Shown here: positions 1-6,044 of the stretch, piece after piece
Position numbering within the stretch: the stretch's first letter is position 1
Layout of the letters: every line of letters starts with the position of its first letter
Virus record (IMG/VR): IMGVR_UViG_3300048836_000170
Location: 1-21,264 of that record
From: a virus
Length of the DNA: 21,264 nt
Direction: 5' to 3' (one strand)
Notes under the pieces: generated by a model
Told to the model about the DNA's origin: nothing
Database searches by the model: none
The model's input: only the letters and a program-made list of their open reading frames with translations
Position numbers and translations under genes: made by a program

Positions 1-51
1 TGCTACGGCGAGGCCCATGCACATCGCCTGATAGAACAGCATTCGTTTCAT
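1..51 (-). CDS. N-terminus of an unknown protein with signal-like start (cut by window edge)
   Basis: An ATG at 51-49 opens a leftward frame that runs off the window. The 17 visible residues are MKRMLFYQAMCMGLAVA, a basic start followed by a hydrophobic run, as in a signal peptide or membrane anchor. The start shares an ATGA overlap (48-51) with the stop of the gene to its right, the junction type used throughout this operon, which is the main reason to believe it. Function cannot be stated from so short a piece. Confidence 0.5.
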   Translation of the reverse strand, partial: MKRMLFYQAMCMGLAVA

Positions 52-281
52 CCCTCCCTCCCCATCGCCGCATCCGCCTGCGCGATCACGGCGTCATATC
101 GGCTAAGAACAACGCCGTCGTCGTTATCCATGCGACCATCCGGCCAGATGTTCGCCAGCGCAAACCCTGCGCGATGGTCATGCACGATTTCCATCGCAGA
201 GATGAGTGCGGCCCGCAGCCGTTCGATCTGCCGCGACTGCTCGGCCATGACGCGCATGGCGTTGTCGAGGTTGTCGCTCAT
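48..281 (-). CDS. Small phage protein, helical N-terminus, unknown function
   Basis: This 77-residue protein begins MSDNLDNAMRVMAEQSRQIE. Its first 30 residues look like an amphipathic helix or coiled coil; the middle contains an Asp-rich WPDGRMDNDDG stretch. No catalytic motif is visible. The ATG at 281 is preceded by a purine-rich GGGGAAGGA and overlaps the stop of the upstream gene as ATGA (278-281), so translation is probably coupled. The junction lies inside a 27-nt repeat also found at 2669-2695. Not recognised beyond being typical of accessory genes in early phage operons. Confidence 0.6.
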   Translation of the reverse strand: MSDNLDNAMRVMAEQSRQIERLRAALISAMEIVHDHRAGFALANIWPDGRMDNDDGVVLSRYDAVIAQADAAMGREG

Positions 282-304
282 TCCTTCCCCCTCGCTGCGT
301 CGAT
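278..304. repeat. Gene-junction repeat A, copy 1
   Basis: A 27-nt sequence identical to 2669-2695. On the minus strand it encodes the C-terminal IDAARGKE of the upstream gene, the Shine-Dalgarno, the ATGA overlap and the start codon of the downstream gene. Confidence 0.85.
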
Positions 305-718
305 TGCATCGTCAAGATCGGCCCGGCGTAGGTCGCCTGTCCAGGATGGCGCTTTCCAGCAGCGCACCTCCCACTGTGTCCAGCGCGACGAGTGATTCGG
401 GCAGGAGTCGCCACGCAGCCACCGATACCGTTCCGCGTCCTCGCGCAGGAGTTCGCTCTCTCGCTCTGTCGCGTCGAGCCGGTCGAGCATGGCGCCAGTG
501 GGTTCATCATCACGGTCAATCAAAGCCTCGAAGCCGTGCAGCATCGCCAGAATGCAATGGGCGTGCTTATTCCTCCATTCGTCCCAAGCCGCGCACCGTG
601 CTTCATACGGTGCCTCGTAGGCTAGCGGCGAGACATCCTTTCCCGGCGCCATGTACCCTGTCATCACGCGAAACGCGAATGCTTGAATCTCGTAGCTCTC
701 GAGCTTTGTCAGCTTCAC
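278..718 (-). CDS. Phage accessory protein with DAERYRWLR module
   Basis: I start this 146-residue protein at the GTG at 718, which overlaps the upstream stop as GTGA (715-718); an in-frame extension further upstream would run through the C-terminus of the neighbour. The protein begins VKLTKLESYEIQAFAFRVM. It has a helical middle (LDRLDATERESELL) and ends with a module opening DAERYRWLR, followed by a Trp-rich stretch and the tail AIDAARGKE. Related modules occur at the ends of the genes at 715-1650 and 2669-2935. DAxRYRWLR...AIDxA proteins are common in proteobacterial phages but have no established function. The last codons (GGG AAG GAA TGA) double as the ribosome-binding site of the next gene. 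Confidence 0.65.
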   Translation of the reverse strand: MKLTKLESYEIQAFAFRVMTGYMAPGKDVSPLAYEAPYEARCAAWDEWRNKHAHCILAMLHGFEALIDRDDEPTGAMLDRLDATERESELLREDAERYRWLRGDSCPNHSSRWTQWEVRCWKAPSWTGDLRRADLDDAIDAARGKE

Positions 719-1650
719 TTTATGCCCCTCGCTGCGTTGTATTCGGCTTCGTAGGCGTCCGCTGCCGCATCCATGCTGCCTTGGTTGATGTGCTGTCCTG
801 CCATTGGGTGCGGTTTTTCCTGCTCTTGCAGGTGCTTGATCCAGTCGGTATCGCTCCATCCGACAGGCGTGGGCGGCCGCTTCGCACCATCCAGTCCGAG
901 CCTTTCCCTGTCGAGCGCAGTGTCCAGCTCGATAGCAGTATTCGGAGCTATGTAGACCGGGCGCGGCAAGTTGATCGGGCAGAACTCTGCGTTGCCCTCG
1001 CCATCGGAAATGATGGCAAACTTCCTGCGCAACAGACGGTAACGCGCGGCATCATTCGACATACGCTGTAACTGTTTCAACAAACTTACGTCGCCACCGT
1101 CTGGCGGGTCCATGTAGTAGACGCCTGGCAGCACGTTCGCCATCGCCTCGCGCTCTGCCCGTGCCTCGTCTAGCTGCCGACGCAGGTCGTCGCGCTCGGC
1201 AACAAGCGCCTTGAGTGCGTTGATCGGGAGGTTGCCGTTCGCGTTCGATAGCTCATGTCCAGCCTCGGCCAGCGTGTCCTCGGTATCCCTCATTCGCTCT
1301 GGCAGTCCATAGCGGTGATGCCACGATCCGCAGTTGCAGGCCGGGATGTCGCACGGCACGAAGCCTCTGCGCAATAGCACGTCGCGCAGTTCGTCGCGCT
1401 CGGCGGTCAGGCGCTCGATTTCCTCGCGCAGAGCGTCGGCGCGGTGCTTACCAAGCCAGCGCACCGGAGCGTCCCTGCTCTGCATCCAATCGGTTTTGGC
1501 GGCCCACTCGCGCCCGACGAGTTCCCACTGGCGCAGGCGCTCGATTTCGGCGAGCAGGGCGGGCACCTCCGCGTCATTCAGCACAGCACCGTGCCCGTGG
1601 TCGCGTGATACGCGCAGGGCTATAAGCGCGCGGTCTAGGTCGTTGGTCAT
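715..1650 (-). CDS. Coiled-coil phage protein with Cys/His patch, unknown function
   Basis: This 311-residue protein begins MTNDLDRALIALRVSRDHGH. The ATG at 1650 has a well-placed AAGGA (in GGCGAAGGATGCGAC) and overlaps the upstream stop as ATGA (1647-1650). Heptad-like segments (LLAEIERLRQWE, EEIERLTAERDELRDVLLRR, ALVAERDDLRRQLDEARAER) predict coiled coils. Between the second and third lies a Cys/His patch, CDIPACNCGSWHHRYG, that could bind metal. The C-terminus has a diverged copy of the DAxRYRxLR module (NDAARYRLLRRKF). The combination looks like a mosaic of several phage accessory modules. No enzyme motif is seen. Confidence 0.65.
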   Translation of the reverse strand: MTNDLDRALIALRVSRDHGHGAVLNDAEVPALLAEIERLRQWELVGREWAAKTDWMQSRDAPVRWLGKHRADALREEIERLTAERDELRDVLLRRGFVPCDIPACNCGSWHHRYGLPERMRDTEDTLAEAGHELSNANGNLPINALKALVAERDDLRRQLDEARAEREAMANVLPGVYYMDPPDGGDVSLLKQLQRMSNDAARYRLLRRKFAIISDGEGNAEFCPINLPRPVYIAPNTAIELDTALDRERLGLDGAKRPPTPVGWSDTDWIKHLQEQEKPHPMAGQHINQGSMDAAADAYEAEYNAARGIK

Positions 1651-2075
1651 GTCGCATCCTTCGCCGCGAGTGCGCTGACTGCGAACACGATTCCCCGGCA
1701 ATACGGCTCGCCGTCCTCCATGACGATGAAGGTCGCGTGCGGAATATCGGTCTGGTAAGACCATGAGAACCCGTCGCAATCCCACTTCGCTTCGATCGTT
1801 CTCGCCTTGCGTCTGCGTGCCACGAAGTCAGCGATAGCCTCATCGTCGTCGTCGATCCGCCCACGATCCAGCAGCCCTTGTGCATCAACGAATGCCGTGC
1901 CACCGCTGCAGCAACCGAACTCGTCATAGATCGCGCCGTCGAATTCCATCAGGTCGTCGCTTGCGCCATAGACGATGACCAATCCGGCAGCTTTCGCTTC
2001 GGCAAGCAGTTCCCGCGAGGGTCGCAGCGGGTACTCGGCTCCGTCGAGCCGCGCGGCCAGTTCATTCGCCTGCAT
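1647..2075 (-). CDS. Conserved phage protein of unknown function (YPLR / GASDDLMEF type)
   Basis: This 142-residue protein begins MQANELAARLDGAEYPLRPS. The ATG at 2075 is chosen because it has a clear GAAGGATAACGGAA leader and leaves only a 14-nt overlap with the upstream gene. Characteristic stretches are LVIVYGASDDLMEFDGAIYD, EFGCCSGGTAFVD and, near the end, a polar aromatic segment (WDCDGFSWSYQTDIPHATF). I recognise the pattern as a widespread phage accessory family, from memory only and without an assigned activity. The C-terminus ALAAKDAT is encoded in a 19-nt sequence shared with the end of the upstream gene (2083-2101). Confidence 0.65.
   Translation of the reverse strand: MQANELAARLDGAEYPLRPSRELLAEAKAAGLVIVYGASDDLMEFDGAIYDEFGCCSGGTAFVDAQGLLDRGRIDDDDEAIADFVARRRKARTIEAKWDCDGFSWSYQTDIPHATFIVMEDGEPYCRGIVFAVSALAAKDAT
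1656..1674. repeat. Gene-junction repeat C, copy 1
   Basis: A 19-nt sequence shared with 2083-2101, encoding the ALAAKD end of a gene plus the AAGGAT leader of the next gene. Confidence 0.7.
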
Positions 2076-2466
2076 TTCCGTTATCCTTCGCCGCGAGTGC
2101 GGCACGAGCAGCATCAAGCGCCGAATCGAAATGTGCTGTCGTCTGCCAACTTGACCAGTGCGTTGCTTCGAGTCCAGCCACCAGATCAGCGAGTAGTTGC
2201 CACGCCTCGATCTGCGCCTCGGTCGGCTCGCCATGCACTGCTCTGCATTCGTTCAAGGCGTATTGCTGCGTGCACGGGACAGGCGGGTTGTCGTCCGGGT
2301 GGCAGGTGCAAGGACGCGGCGGCTCAGGCCATGCGAGAGACGCGAGCCGCTCGATCTCGTCAGCGGCTTCTGCGAGCAACGCTTCTTCTGCCAGAACCCA
2401 TCCGGTTAATCCGTGAGCAGCGCGGAGTCGCGTCTTGTCGCGCAGTCGTTCGATCAGATCGCTCAT
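2062..2466 (-). CDS. Small Cys-rich phage protein, unknown function
   Basis: This 134-residue protein begins MSDLIERLRDKTRLRAAHGL. The ATG at 2466 follows AAGGAG with about 5 nt spacing and shares ATGA (2463-2466) with the upstream stop. An N-terminal helical segment (LAEEALLAEAADEIERLASL) precedes a Cys/His cluster, CTCHPDDNPPVPCTQQYALN plus a further EC, which may bind a metal. The C-terminal part is helical (HFDSALDAARAALAAKD). The Cys motif is frequent in phage early proteins, but no function is established. Confidence 0.62.
   Translation of the reverse strand: MSDLIERLRDKTRLRAAHGLTGWVLAEEALLAEAADEIERLASLAWPEPPRPCTCHPDDNPPVPCTQQYALNECRAVHGEPTEAQIEAWQLLADLVAGLEATHWSSWQTTAHFDSALDAARAALAAKDNGNAGE
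2083..2101. repeat. Gene-junction repeat C, copy 2
   Basis: Identical to 1656-1674. The gene at 1647-2075 therefore also has a repeat copy at each end. Confidence 0.7.
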
Positions 2467-2672
2467 GTCTGCTCCTTCGCCAGTTCCTCGCGCACGATCC
2501 GGCGTACATCATCTTCGGTGAGCAGAGACGGCGAACTCCATGCCGGGTCAGCGGGTCGCGGCGGGTAGCAGCCGGAGTGGCACTCAAGGCCCCACGCCCA
2601 CAGCGACGGCTCACCGGCATAGATGACCCCGTGACAGATCGAGCAAGTGCGGAACGGTGCAGTGGTGTTCAT
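2463..2672 (-). CDS. Small putative zinc-binding protein
   Basis: This 69-residue protein begins MNTTAPFRTCSICHGVIYAG. The N-terminal half contains CSIC and, after about 18 residues, ECHSGC, which together could form a four-ligand zinc site. The C-terminal half ends in a charged helix (LLTEDDVRRIVREELAKEQT). The ATG at 2672 lies within the 27-nt repeat 2669-2695, with the purine-rich leader GGGGAAGGA, and overlaps the upstream stop as ATGA. Function unknown; a small nucleic-acid-binding or protein-interaction factor is possible but not shown. Confidence 0.6.
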   Translation of the reverse strand: MNTTAPFRTCSICHGVIYAGEPSLWAWGLECHSGCYPPRPADPAWSSPSLLTEDDVRRIVREELAKEQT

Positions 2673-2695
2673 TCCTTCCCCCTCGCTGCGTCGAT
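2669..2695. repeat. Gene-junction repeat A, copy 2
   Basis: Identical to 278-304 and placed at the equivalent junction between the genes at 2669-2935 and 2463-2672. The proteins downstream of the two copies are unrelated. Confidence 0.85.
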
Positions 2696-2935
2696 AGCGG
2701 CGCGCGCTGTAGTGCCGTGATACTGAATGCAGTTGTGATAGACGAAGAACCCGAGACTACCGATGCTGTCGCAGCCAAGGCCATTGATTTCCATGAAGTC
2801 CATGCGCTCCGCATCGGCCCGCAGCCGGTCCATCTCGGCGAGCAGTGCTGCGATGTCGACCGACTTAATCTCGACATGAAAGCCGCGCTCGACGGCCGCC
2901 AGCGCCTCGCGGATTGCCTTCTCTGCATCAGTCAT
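2669..2935 (-). CDS. Small phage protein with DAERM...AIDAARGKE module
   Basis: This 88-residue protein begins MTDAEKAIREALAAVERGFH. The ATG at 2935 has a strong GGGAGG 4 nt upstream and overlaps the upstream stop as ATGA (2932-2935). The first half is a helix with a coiled-coil register (IAALLAEMDRLRADAERM). The second half matches the C-terminal module of the gene at 278-718 in layout and shares its last nine residues, AIDAARGKE. That identity extends into the DNA as a 27-nt repeat, so recent duplication or recombination at the junction is likely. No catalytic motif is visible. Confidence 0.62.
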   Translation of the reverse strand: MTDAEKAIREALAAVERGFHVEIKSVDIAALLAEMDRLRADAERMDFMEINGLGCDSIGSLGFFVYHNCIQYHGTTARAAIDAARGKE

Positions 2936-3174
2936 GCTGCCTCCCATTTCAATGCGCGGATAGCGTCGGCAATCACTTCGGCAGCGCGGTTGAATCCACA
3001 CTCGTATGGGTCATCCGTTTCGTCGCTGTACGGACTGCCGCACAGTGCCGCCGCCCGCTCATAGGCTGCGCGCTCGACGGCGCGGGCGAAGGCGTGCTGT
3101 TGCGTCGTCTCCGGGCCTTGATCCTGTGCGGCTGCCCATGCCCACAGATCGGCGATTTCGCGGTCACTCAGCAT
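2932..3174 (-). CDS. Conserved small phage protein (DREIADLWAWAAAQ type)
   Basis: This 80-residue protein begins MLSDREIADLWAWAAAQDQG. The ATG at 3174 is chosen for its GGAGG 5 nt upstream; it overlaps the previous gene by 11 nt. The rest is helical and Ala-rich (HAFARAVERAAYERAAALC), with a DDPYECGFNRAAEVIADAIR segment. I recognise the general pattern from proteobacterial phage accessory proteins, without a function. It sits in the translationally coupled train of small leftward genes. Confidence 0.6.
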   Translation of the reverse strand: MLSDREIADLWAWAAAQDQGPETTQQHAFARAVERAAYERAAALCGSPYSDETDDPYECGFNRAAEVIADAIRALKWEAA

Positions 3175-3427
3175 CGCTGCCTCCAAAGGCACGGACGAAA
3201 TCACGTAACTCAGGGTTGTGTGCAACCGGGTATGGGCCAACCTCCTCGCCTATTACCCCTGGTCCGTTGATGGCCCCCAATTGGGCGGCCAACTGCGCTC
3301 GCGCCGCAGCTTCCATTTTCGGACTGGACTTCATGCAGTGGAAACAGATCCACTGACCCTTCGGTCCATAAGGACGGATGTCGTTTGCCTTTTGGCAGAG
3401 GTAACAAACTTTCGTCATGTCACTCAT
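3164..3427 (-). CDS. Small zinc-ribbon-like protein
   Basis: This 87-residue protein begins MSDMTKVCYLCQKANDIRPY. CYLC and CFHC are separated by about 18 residues (CxxC-x18-CxxC), a zinc-ribbon spacing. The remainder is Ala-rich, then GPYPVAHNPELRDFVRAFGG. The ATG at 3427 has GGAGG 5 nt upstream (ATCGGAGGCAGCG). A second in-frame ATG at 3418 has no such site, so 3427 is preferred; it gives an 8-nt overlap with the upstream gene. A nucleic-acid-binding or adaptor role is an inference from the fold only. Confidence 0.62.
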   Translation of the reverse strand: MSDMTKVCYLCQKANDIRPYGPKGQWICFHCMKSSPKMEAAARAQLAAQLGAINGPGVIGEEVGPYPVAHNPELRDFVRAFGGSDAE

Positions 3428-3941
3428 CGCTGCCTCCGATTCCGTGCGCGCGTTCGACTGCGCGGACGATCTGCAACAGTTCGGCCTGTTCATCAGCATC
3501 GAACGGCAGGGCTGCGTGAATCTCGTTCGCGGTGTCGATGATCCAGTCGTCGCTCAACGGCTCGCGCTTCGGCTCGGCCTGCTCACCGCTGCCGGCCGCT
3601 ACCTGCGCTGCGGCGTCCTCCAGGTTAAGTGCCTGGCGCTCGGGACTCGCCGCGCTCGTGGCCTTTGAGCTTGGCGTTTCTGAGCTACGACAGCGGTCAG
3701 CATGCTGAGGTGCGGCTGGCGCGGCGTAGAGCGGTACGCACTTCTCGCACGGCGCTTCGTCTGCGCCAAAGTAGGCCACGCTACCGTCCGGCTCGGTGTG
3801 CTTGTACGCCACCGACCGCTGCTCGGCGCACTGGCGCAGCCACGCGCAAAACTCGACCACCGGCAGGCAATCGAAGCGCGGCGCTGCGGCCATCGGTTCG
3901 AGCGCATCGGCCAGTGCGCGCAGTTCATCTGGTGACATCAT
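3420..3941 (-). CDS. Two-module phage accessory protein, unknown function
   Basis: The 173-residue frame begins MMSPDELRALADALEPM at tandem ATGs (3941 and 3938). The second sits at better spacing from AAGGAGG, so a 172-residue form is equally possible. The N-terminal module includes FCAWLRQCAEQRSVAY and a short Cys pair followed by VPLYAAPAAPQ. A low-complexity Ser/Ala linker follows. The C-terminal module is PLSDDWIIDTANEIHAALPF...ERAHGIGG. Both modules resemble segments often seen separately in phage accessory proteins, so this looks like a fusion. The start region lies inside the 31-nt repeat 3936-3966. Confidence 0.6.
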   Translation of the reverse strand: MMSPDELRALADALEPMAAAPRFDCLPVVEFCAWLRQCAEQRSVAYKHTEPDGSVAYFGADEAPCEKCVPLYAAPAAPQHADRCRSSETPSSKATSAASPERQALNLEDAAAQVAAGSGEQAEPKREPLSDDWIIDTANEIHAALPFDADEQAELLQIVRAVERAHGIGGSDE

Positions 3942-3966
3942 TCCTCCTTCGCCGGCACGGTGGCCG
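3936..3966. repeat. Gene-junction repeat B, copy 1
   Basis: A 31-nt sequence identical to 4388-4418. It covers the codons for TVPAKEE, the AAGGAGG ribosome-binding site and the tandem ATGATG start. Confidence 0.85.
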
Positions 3967-4393
3967 CGAGCGCCTTCCAGTGCTTGAGAACATTCGGCGA
4001 CGTGTGCTCGCTGCGCGCGGCCAACAACTTGCGCGCCTCGCCAGCGGCCCACGGCAGCCACTCGTTCATTGCCTCGCGAACGTCACGCTCGATGCTGTAC
4101 TGTGGGTAAAGCATTTTGTTCGAGTCCACGAGCATGAATGGCCCCGCGATCCGGCGAGTGCGACGCAGCACATCGAGGTCGGCGCACGACGCCTGGAATC
4201 CCGTCACACCAAGCCGATGCGCGACATAGTTGAACGCAGCGGTCGCAGCCATGCTCATCGCATAGACGCAGGTTCCGTAGTCGTGCTCCTGCTGAACGAG
4301 TGACTCGATGTAGTCGCTCAGTTCGCCTATAGTTTCGGCGCTCGGCACTTCGGCGGCGAGCATTTCCTGTTCGGACATTCGCTTGCTCATCAT
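3938..4393 (-). CDS. Conserved phage protein of unknown function (ACADLDVLRRTRR type)
   Basis: This 151-residue frame begins MMSKRMSEQEMLAAEVPSAE, with tandem ATGs at 4393 and 4390 downstream of AAGGAGG. Notable stretches are IGELSDYIESLVQQEHDYG, MAATAAFNYVAHRLGVTGFQ, the Asp/Arg segment CADLDVLRRTRRI, and EAMNEWLPWAAGEARKLLA. The composition is that of a soluble, mostly helical protein. I recognise it as a family recurring in phage and prophage early regions, with no assigned activity. Its last residues ATVPAKEE are encoded by the 31-nt junction repeat, so they are also the C-terminus of the lipoprotein gene at 4390-4485. Confidence 0.65.
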   Translation of the reverse strand: MMSKRMSEQEMLAAEVPSAETIGELSDYIESLVQQEHDYGTCVYAMSMAATAAFNYVAHRLGVTGFQASCADLDVLRRTRRIAGPFMLVDSNKMLYPQYSIERDVREAMNEWLPWAAGEARKLLAARSEHTSPNVLKHWKALAATVPAKEE

Positions 4394-4418
4394 TCCTCCT
4401 TCGCCGGCACGGTGGCCG
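4388..4418. repeat. Gene-junction repeat B, copy 2
   Basis: Identical to 3936-3966. Here it joins the end of the lipoprotein gene to the start of the gene at 3938-4393, so that gene is flanked by a copy at each end. Confidence 0.85.
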
Positions 4419-4485
4419 GCTCTGTCGATTCGCAGGCGCTCAGGCCGGCGAGGACGAGCAGGATGGCGAGGGCGTAGCGGTTCAC
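4390..4485 (-). CDS. 31-residue putative lipoprotein
   Basis: This very short gene starts at the GTG at 4485, which overlaps the upstream stop as GTGA (4482-4485) and has a GAGGGG leader. The product begins MNRYALAILLVLAGLSACES: one Arg, a hydrophobic run, then the lipobox LSAC, with Cys18 as the predicted lipidated residue. The mature part is only 14 residues and ends ATVPAKEE. Residue +2 is Glu, so retention by the inner-membrane Asp rule is not expected. It is too short and too early in the genome for a typical Rz1 spanin. Small early phage lipoproteins can block superinfection (for example T5 Llp); that role is a guess here. Confidence 0.5.
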   Translation of the reverse strand: MNRYALAILLVLAGLSACESTEPATVPAKEE

Positions 4486-4673
4486 CGCACGCCCCTCGGC
4501 ATCTCTGCCCAGTGCGTGACCTCGACACGCGCCCCCTCCGATTCGTACCAGCAACCGTCGATGAGCCAGCCGATCCACACCGGCTCGGCGGTGCCGGTCG
4601 TGCAGATGAGCACCGTCGTGTCGTCGTCCGGCAGGCGCTCGGCGACGGGGGTCCAGGTGAGGGTTTCGTTCAT
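4482..4673 (-). CDS. DUF551 domain protein
   Basis: This 63-residue protein begins MNETLTWTPVAERLPDDDTT and ends VTHWAEMPRGVR. The order W-x-P-x-x-E-R-L-P-D...WIGW...DGCWY...VTHWAEMP is the DUF551 signature (PF04448), a small domain very common in phage early operons; its function is not known. The start at 4673 overlaps the upstream stop by one base (TGATG), consistent with re-initiation after termination. The stop overlaps the GTG of the lipoprotein gene downstream. Confidence 0.78.
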   Translation of the reverse strand: MNETLTWTPVAERLPDDDTTVLICTTGTAEPVWIGWLIDGCWYESEGARVEVTHWAEMPRGVR

Positions 4674-4984
4674 CAGAATGGCACTCCGTCATACTCCCAG
4701 CGGTCGCACCCGCTGGCCTGAAATTCCGCTGGCGGCTTCGCTTCCCAGATCGCGCACCACCCGGAGCCGTCCAGATACACGCACGACTGGCAACGCGGAG
4801 CCATCTGGTCGTATCGGGCGAGCTGGGCCGCGAGCGCGTCGCGCGTCGCCTGCCACTGTGGGCGGGTGATCGTGGGGCCGGCGCCGGCCTTCATCATCGT
4901 GGCGATCGACGGCCCGGCCCGCTCGCCATCTGGCCCGCCGTACACATCGCCCAAGTCCGACTTCATGTCGGCGAACTCGTTCAT
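4673..4984 (-). CDS. Small protein with four-Cys putative zinc finger
   Basis: This 103-residue protein begins MNEFADMKSDLGDVYGGPDG. The C-terminal third holds the pattern C-x2-C-x7-W-C-x14-G-C (residues CQSC...GWCAIW...SGCDRWEYDGVPF), a likely metal site. A closely similar pattern occurs at the C-terminal end of the nuclease immediately upstream (CRTC...GWRCER...AGCPDH), which suggests a shared module. The middle (ITRPQWQATRDALAAQL) is helical. The start at 4984 overlaps the nuclease stop as ATGA (4981-4984). Function unknown; a partner of the nuclease is an inference from adjacency and the shared module. Confidence 0.62.
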   Translation of the reverse strand: MNEFADMKSDLGDVYGGPDGERAGPSIATMMKAGAGPTITRPQWQATRDALAAQLARYDQMAPRCQSCVYLDGSGWCAIWEAKPPAEFQASGCDRWEYDGVPF

Positions 4985-6042
4985 CTGGCGGCCCCACTCA
5001 TGGTGACCACATGACCCTCGAACTCGGCCCGCAGCGCGTCGGTGGCAGGGTCGCCCAGCGCCCGCTTGTCGTCGGCCGCGTGAATCTCCGTCGACAGGTA
5101 GCCAGGCGCCGGGCCGTTCGTGAACTCGCGATCGGTCAGCGCGTTCCGGTACCGAACCGAGTCGCCATCTGAGTCGACGAGCTCGGCAAATCGACCCAGC
5201 AGGCTCGGGATGTAGCGGTGATCCGGGCAGCCGGCGCGCTGCTCATCGACGGTCAGCGTCCGATCGTGGCGCTCACACCGCCAGCCGCCGGTCGGCAATG
5301 GCGTAACGTGCGCGCACGTCCGGCAGGTCGCTGGCGGCGCCGCAGTCCCGTGGCACAGCTCATACGCCGGGCAGAACTTGCACTCGTGCCAGGCGGGGTC
5401 GGTGCTGATGCCGGGCGGCGGCTCCGGCGCGAAAATGATGCGGCCCGCCCGCTCCATGATCCGGTTGAACTCGGGCCGATCGAACTCGAAGCGCTCCACG
5501 TGGATCTCGTCGGTGTCTTTCACGACGAACACGAACGCCGCGCGCTCGAGCTCCATCATCAGCCCCATGTAGACCTGGCCCTGAGCCCAGTACCGCGGGT
5601 AGGCGGCGCGAAAGCCCTTCTTCGTGAGTTCGGCGAACTTCTTCCCGCTCACCGTCTTCACGTCCACCAGGTGCCAGGTCTTCGGCGCTTCCGGGAGTCC
5701 GCGCACAACTGCGTCGACATGCCCGCGGAAGTGCCCGCCGTGGGCCGAGACGGCGTACTGCGAGCCATCCGGCTGGCGGTCGTGAACCTCGAGACCGAGC
5801 TGGCGCAGCTCGTCGAGCAAGCGCGCTTCCTCCCGATGTCCGGTGTCGAACAGCCGCAGCATCCGGCCGCCGAAGCGCTCACGCATCGCCCACCGAAACC
5901 CGTACCAGAGCCGGCGAGCGCACGGCTCGCCGATCTCCGAGGCTCCGAGATACGGGCGAGCGCTTGAGTCCGCCTCGCGCCGCTCGTACAGGCCGTAGAT
6001 GGCCTGCGCGAGCGTGTGCATGGGCTCGGGCAGCACGGCCAC
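4981..6042 (-). CDS. PD-(D/E)XK exonuclease, Cas4/RecB-like with Fe-S-type cysteines
   Basis: A DNA end-processing nuclease of about 353 residues. Counting from the GTG at 6042, motifs are: GASEIGEPCARRLWYG with Cys41; GHVDAV with Asp110; VDVKT with Asp127 and Lys129 (the D-x-K catalytic pair); QGQVY, Gln154 to Tyr158 (the QxxxY motif of RecB/Cas4 nucleases); and CKFCPAYELC with Cys221, 224 and 230. Cys41 plus these three match the Cas4/AddB arrangement for a 4Fe-4S cluster. A second four-Cys group (240, 243, 256, 272) follows, then a 75-residue tail. The GTG lies 2 nt past the DUF669 stop; an ATG at 6021 is the alternative. With the Sak4-like ATPase and DUF669 protein upstream it would form a phage recombination module, the nuclease producing single strands for annealing. 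Confidence 0.85.
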   Translation of the reverse strand: MAVLPEPMHTLAQAIYGLYERREADSSARPYLGASEIGEPCARRLWYGFRWAMRERFGGRMLRLFDTGHREEARLLDELRQLGLEVHDRQPDGSQYAVSAHGGHFRGHVDAVVRGLPEAPKTWHLVDVKTVSGKKFAELTKKGFRAAYPRYWAQGQVYMGLMMELERAAFVFVVKDTDEIHVERFEFDRPEFNRIMERAGRIIFAPEPPPGISTDPAWHECKFCPAYELCHGTAAPPATCRTCAHVTPLPTGGWRCERHDRTLTVDEQRAGCPDHRYIPSLLGRFAELVDSDGDSVRYRNALTDREFTNGPAPGYLSTEIHAADDKRALGDPATDALRAEFEGHVVTMSGAAR

Positions 6043-6044
6043 GA

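Noticed and set aside
130-1071. Rightward frame of about 313 codons near the left end
   Set aside because: Antisense to two coupled leftward genes; composition is Arg/Ser-rich and there is no rightward promoter or ribosome-binding site.
278-4418. Possible CRISPR array from the recurring junction repeats
   Set aside because: Each repeat occurs only twice, spacing equals gene lengths, and the repeats are coding and ribosome-binding sequence. No regular spacers.
4390-4485. Lipoprotein as Rz1 outer-membrane spanin
   Set aside because: Mature part is only 14 residues with two prolines, it is in the early operon, and no embedding Rz-like frame or lysis gene is nearby.
4981-6042. Nuclease as a CRISPR Cas4 gene
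   Set aside because: No cas1, cas2 or repeat array nearby; the Sak4-like and DUF669 neighbours place it in a phage recombination module.
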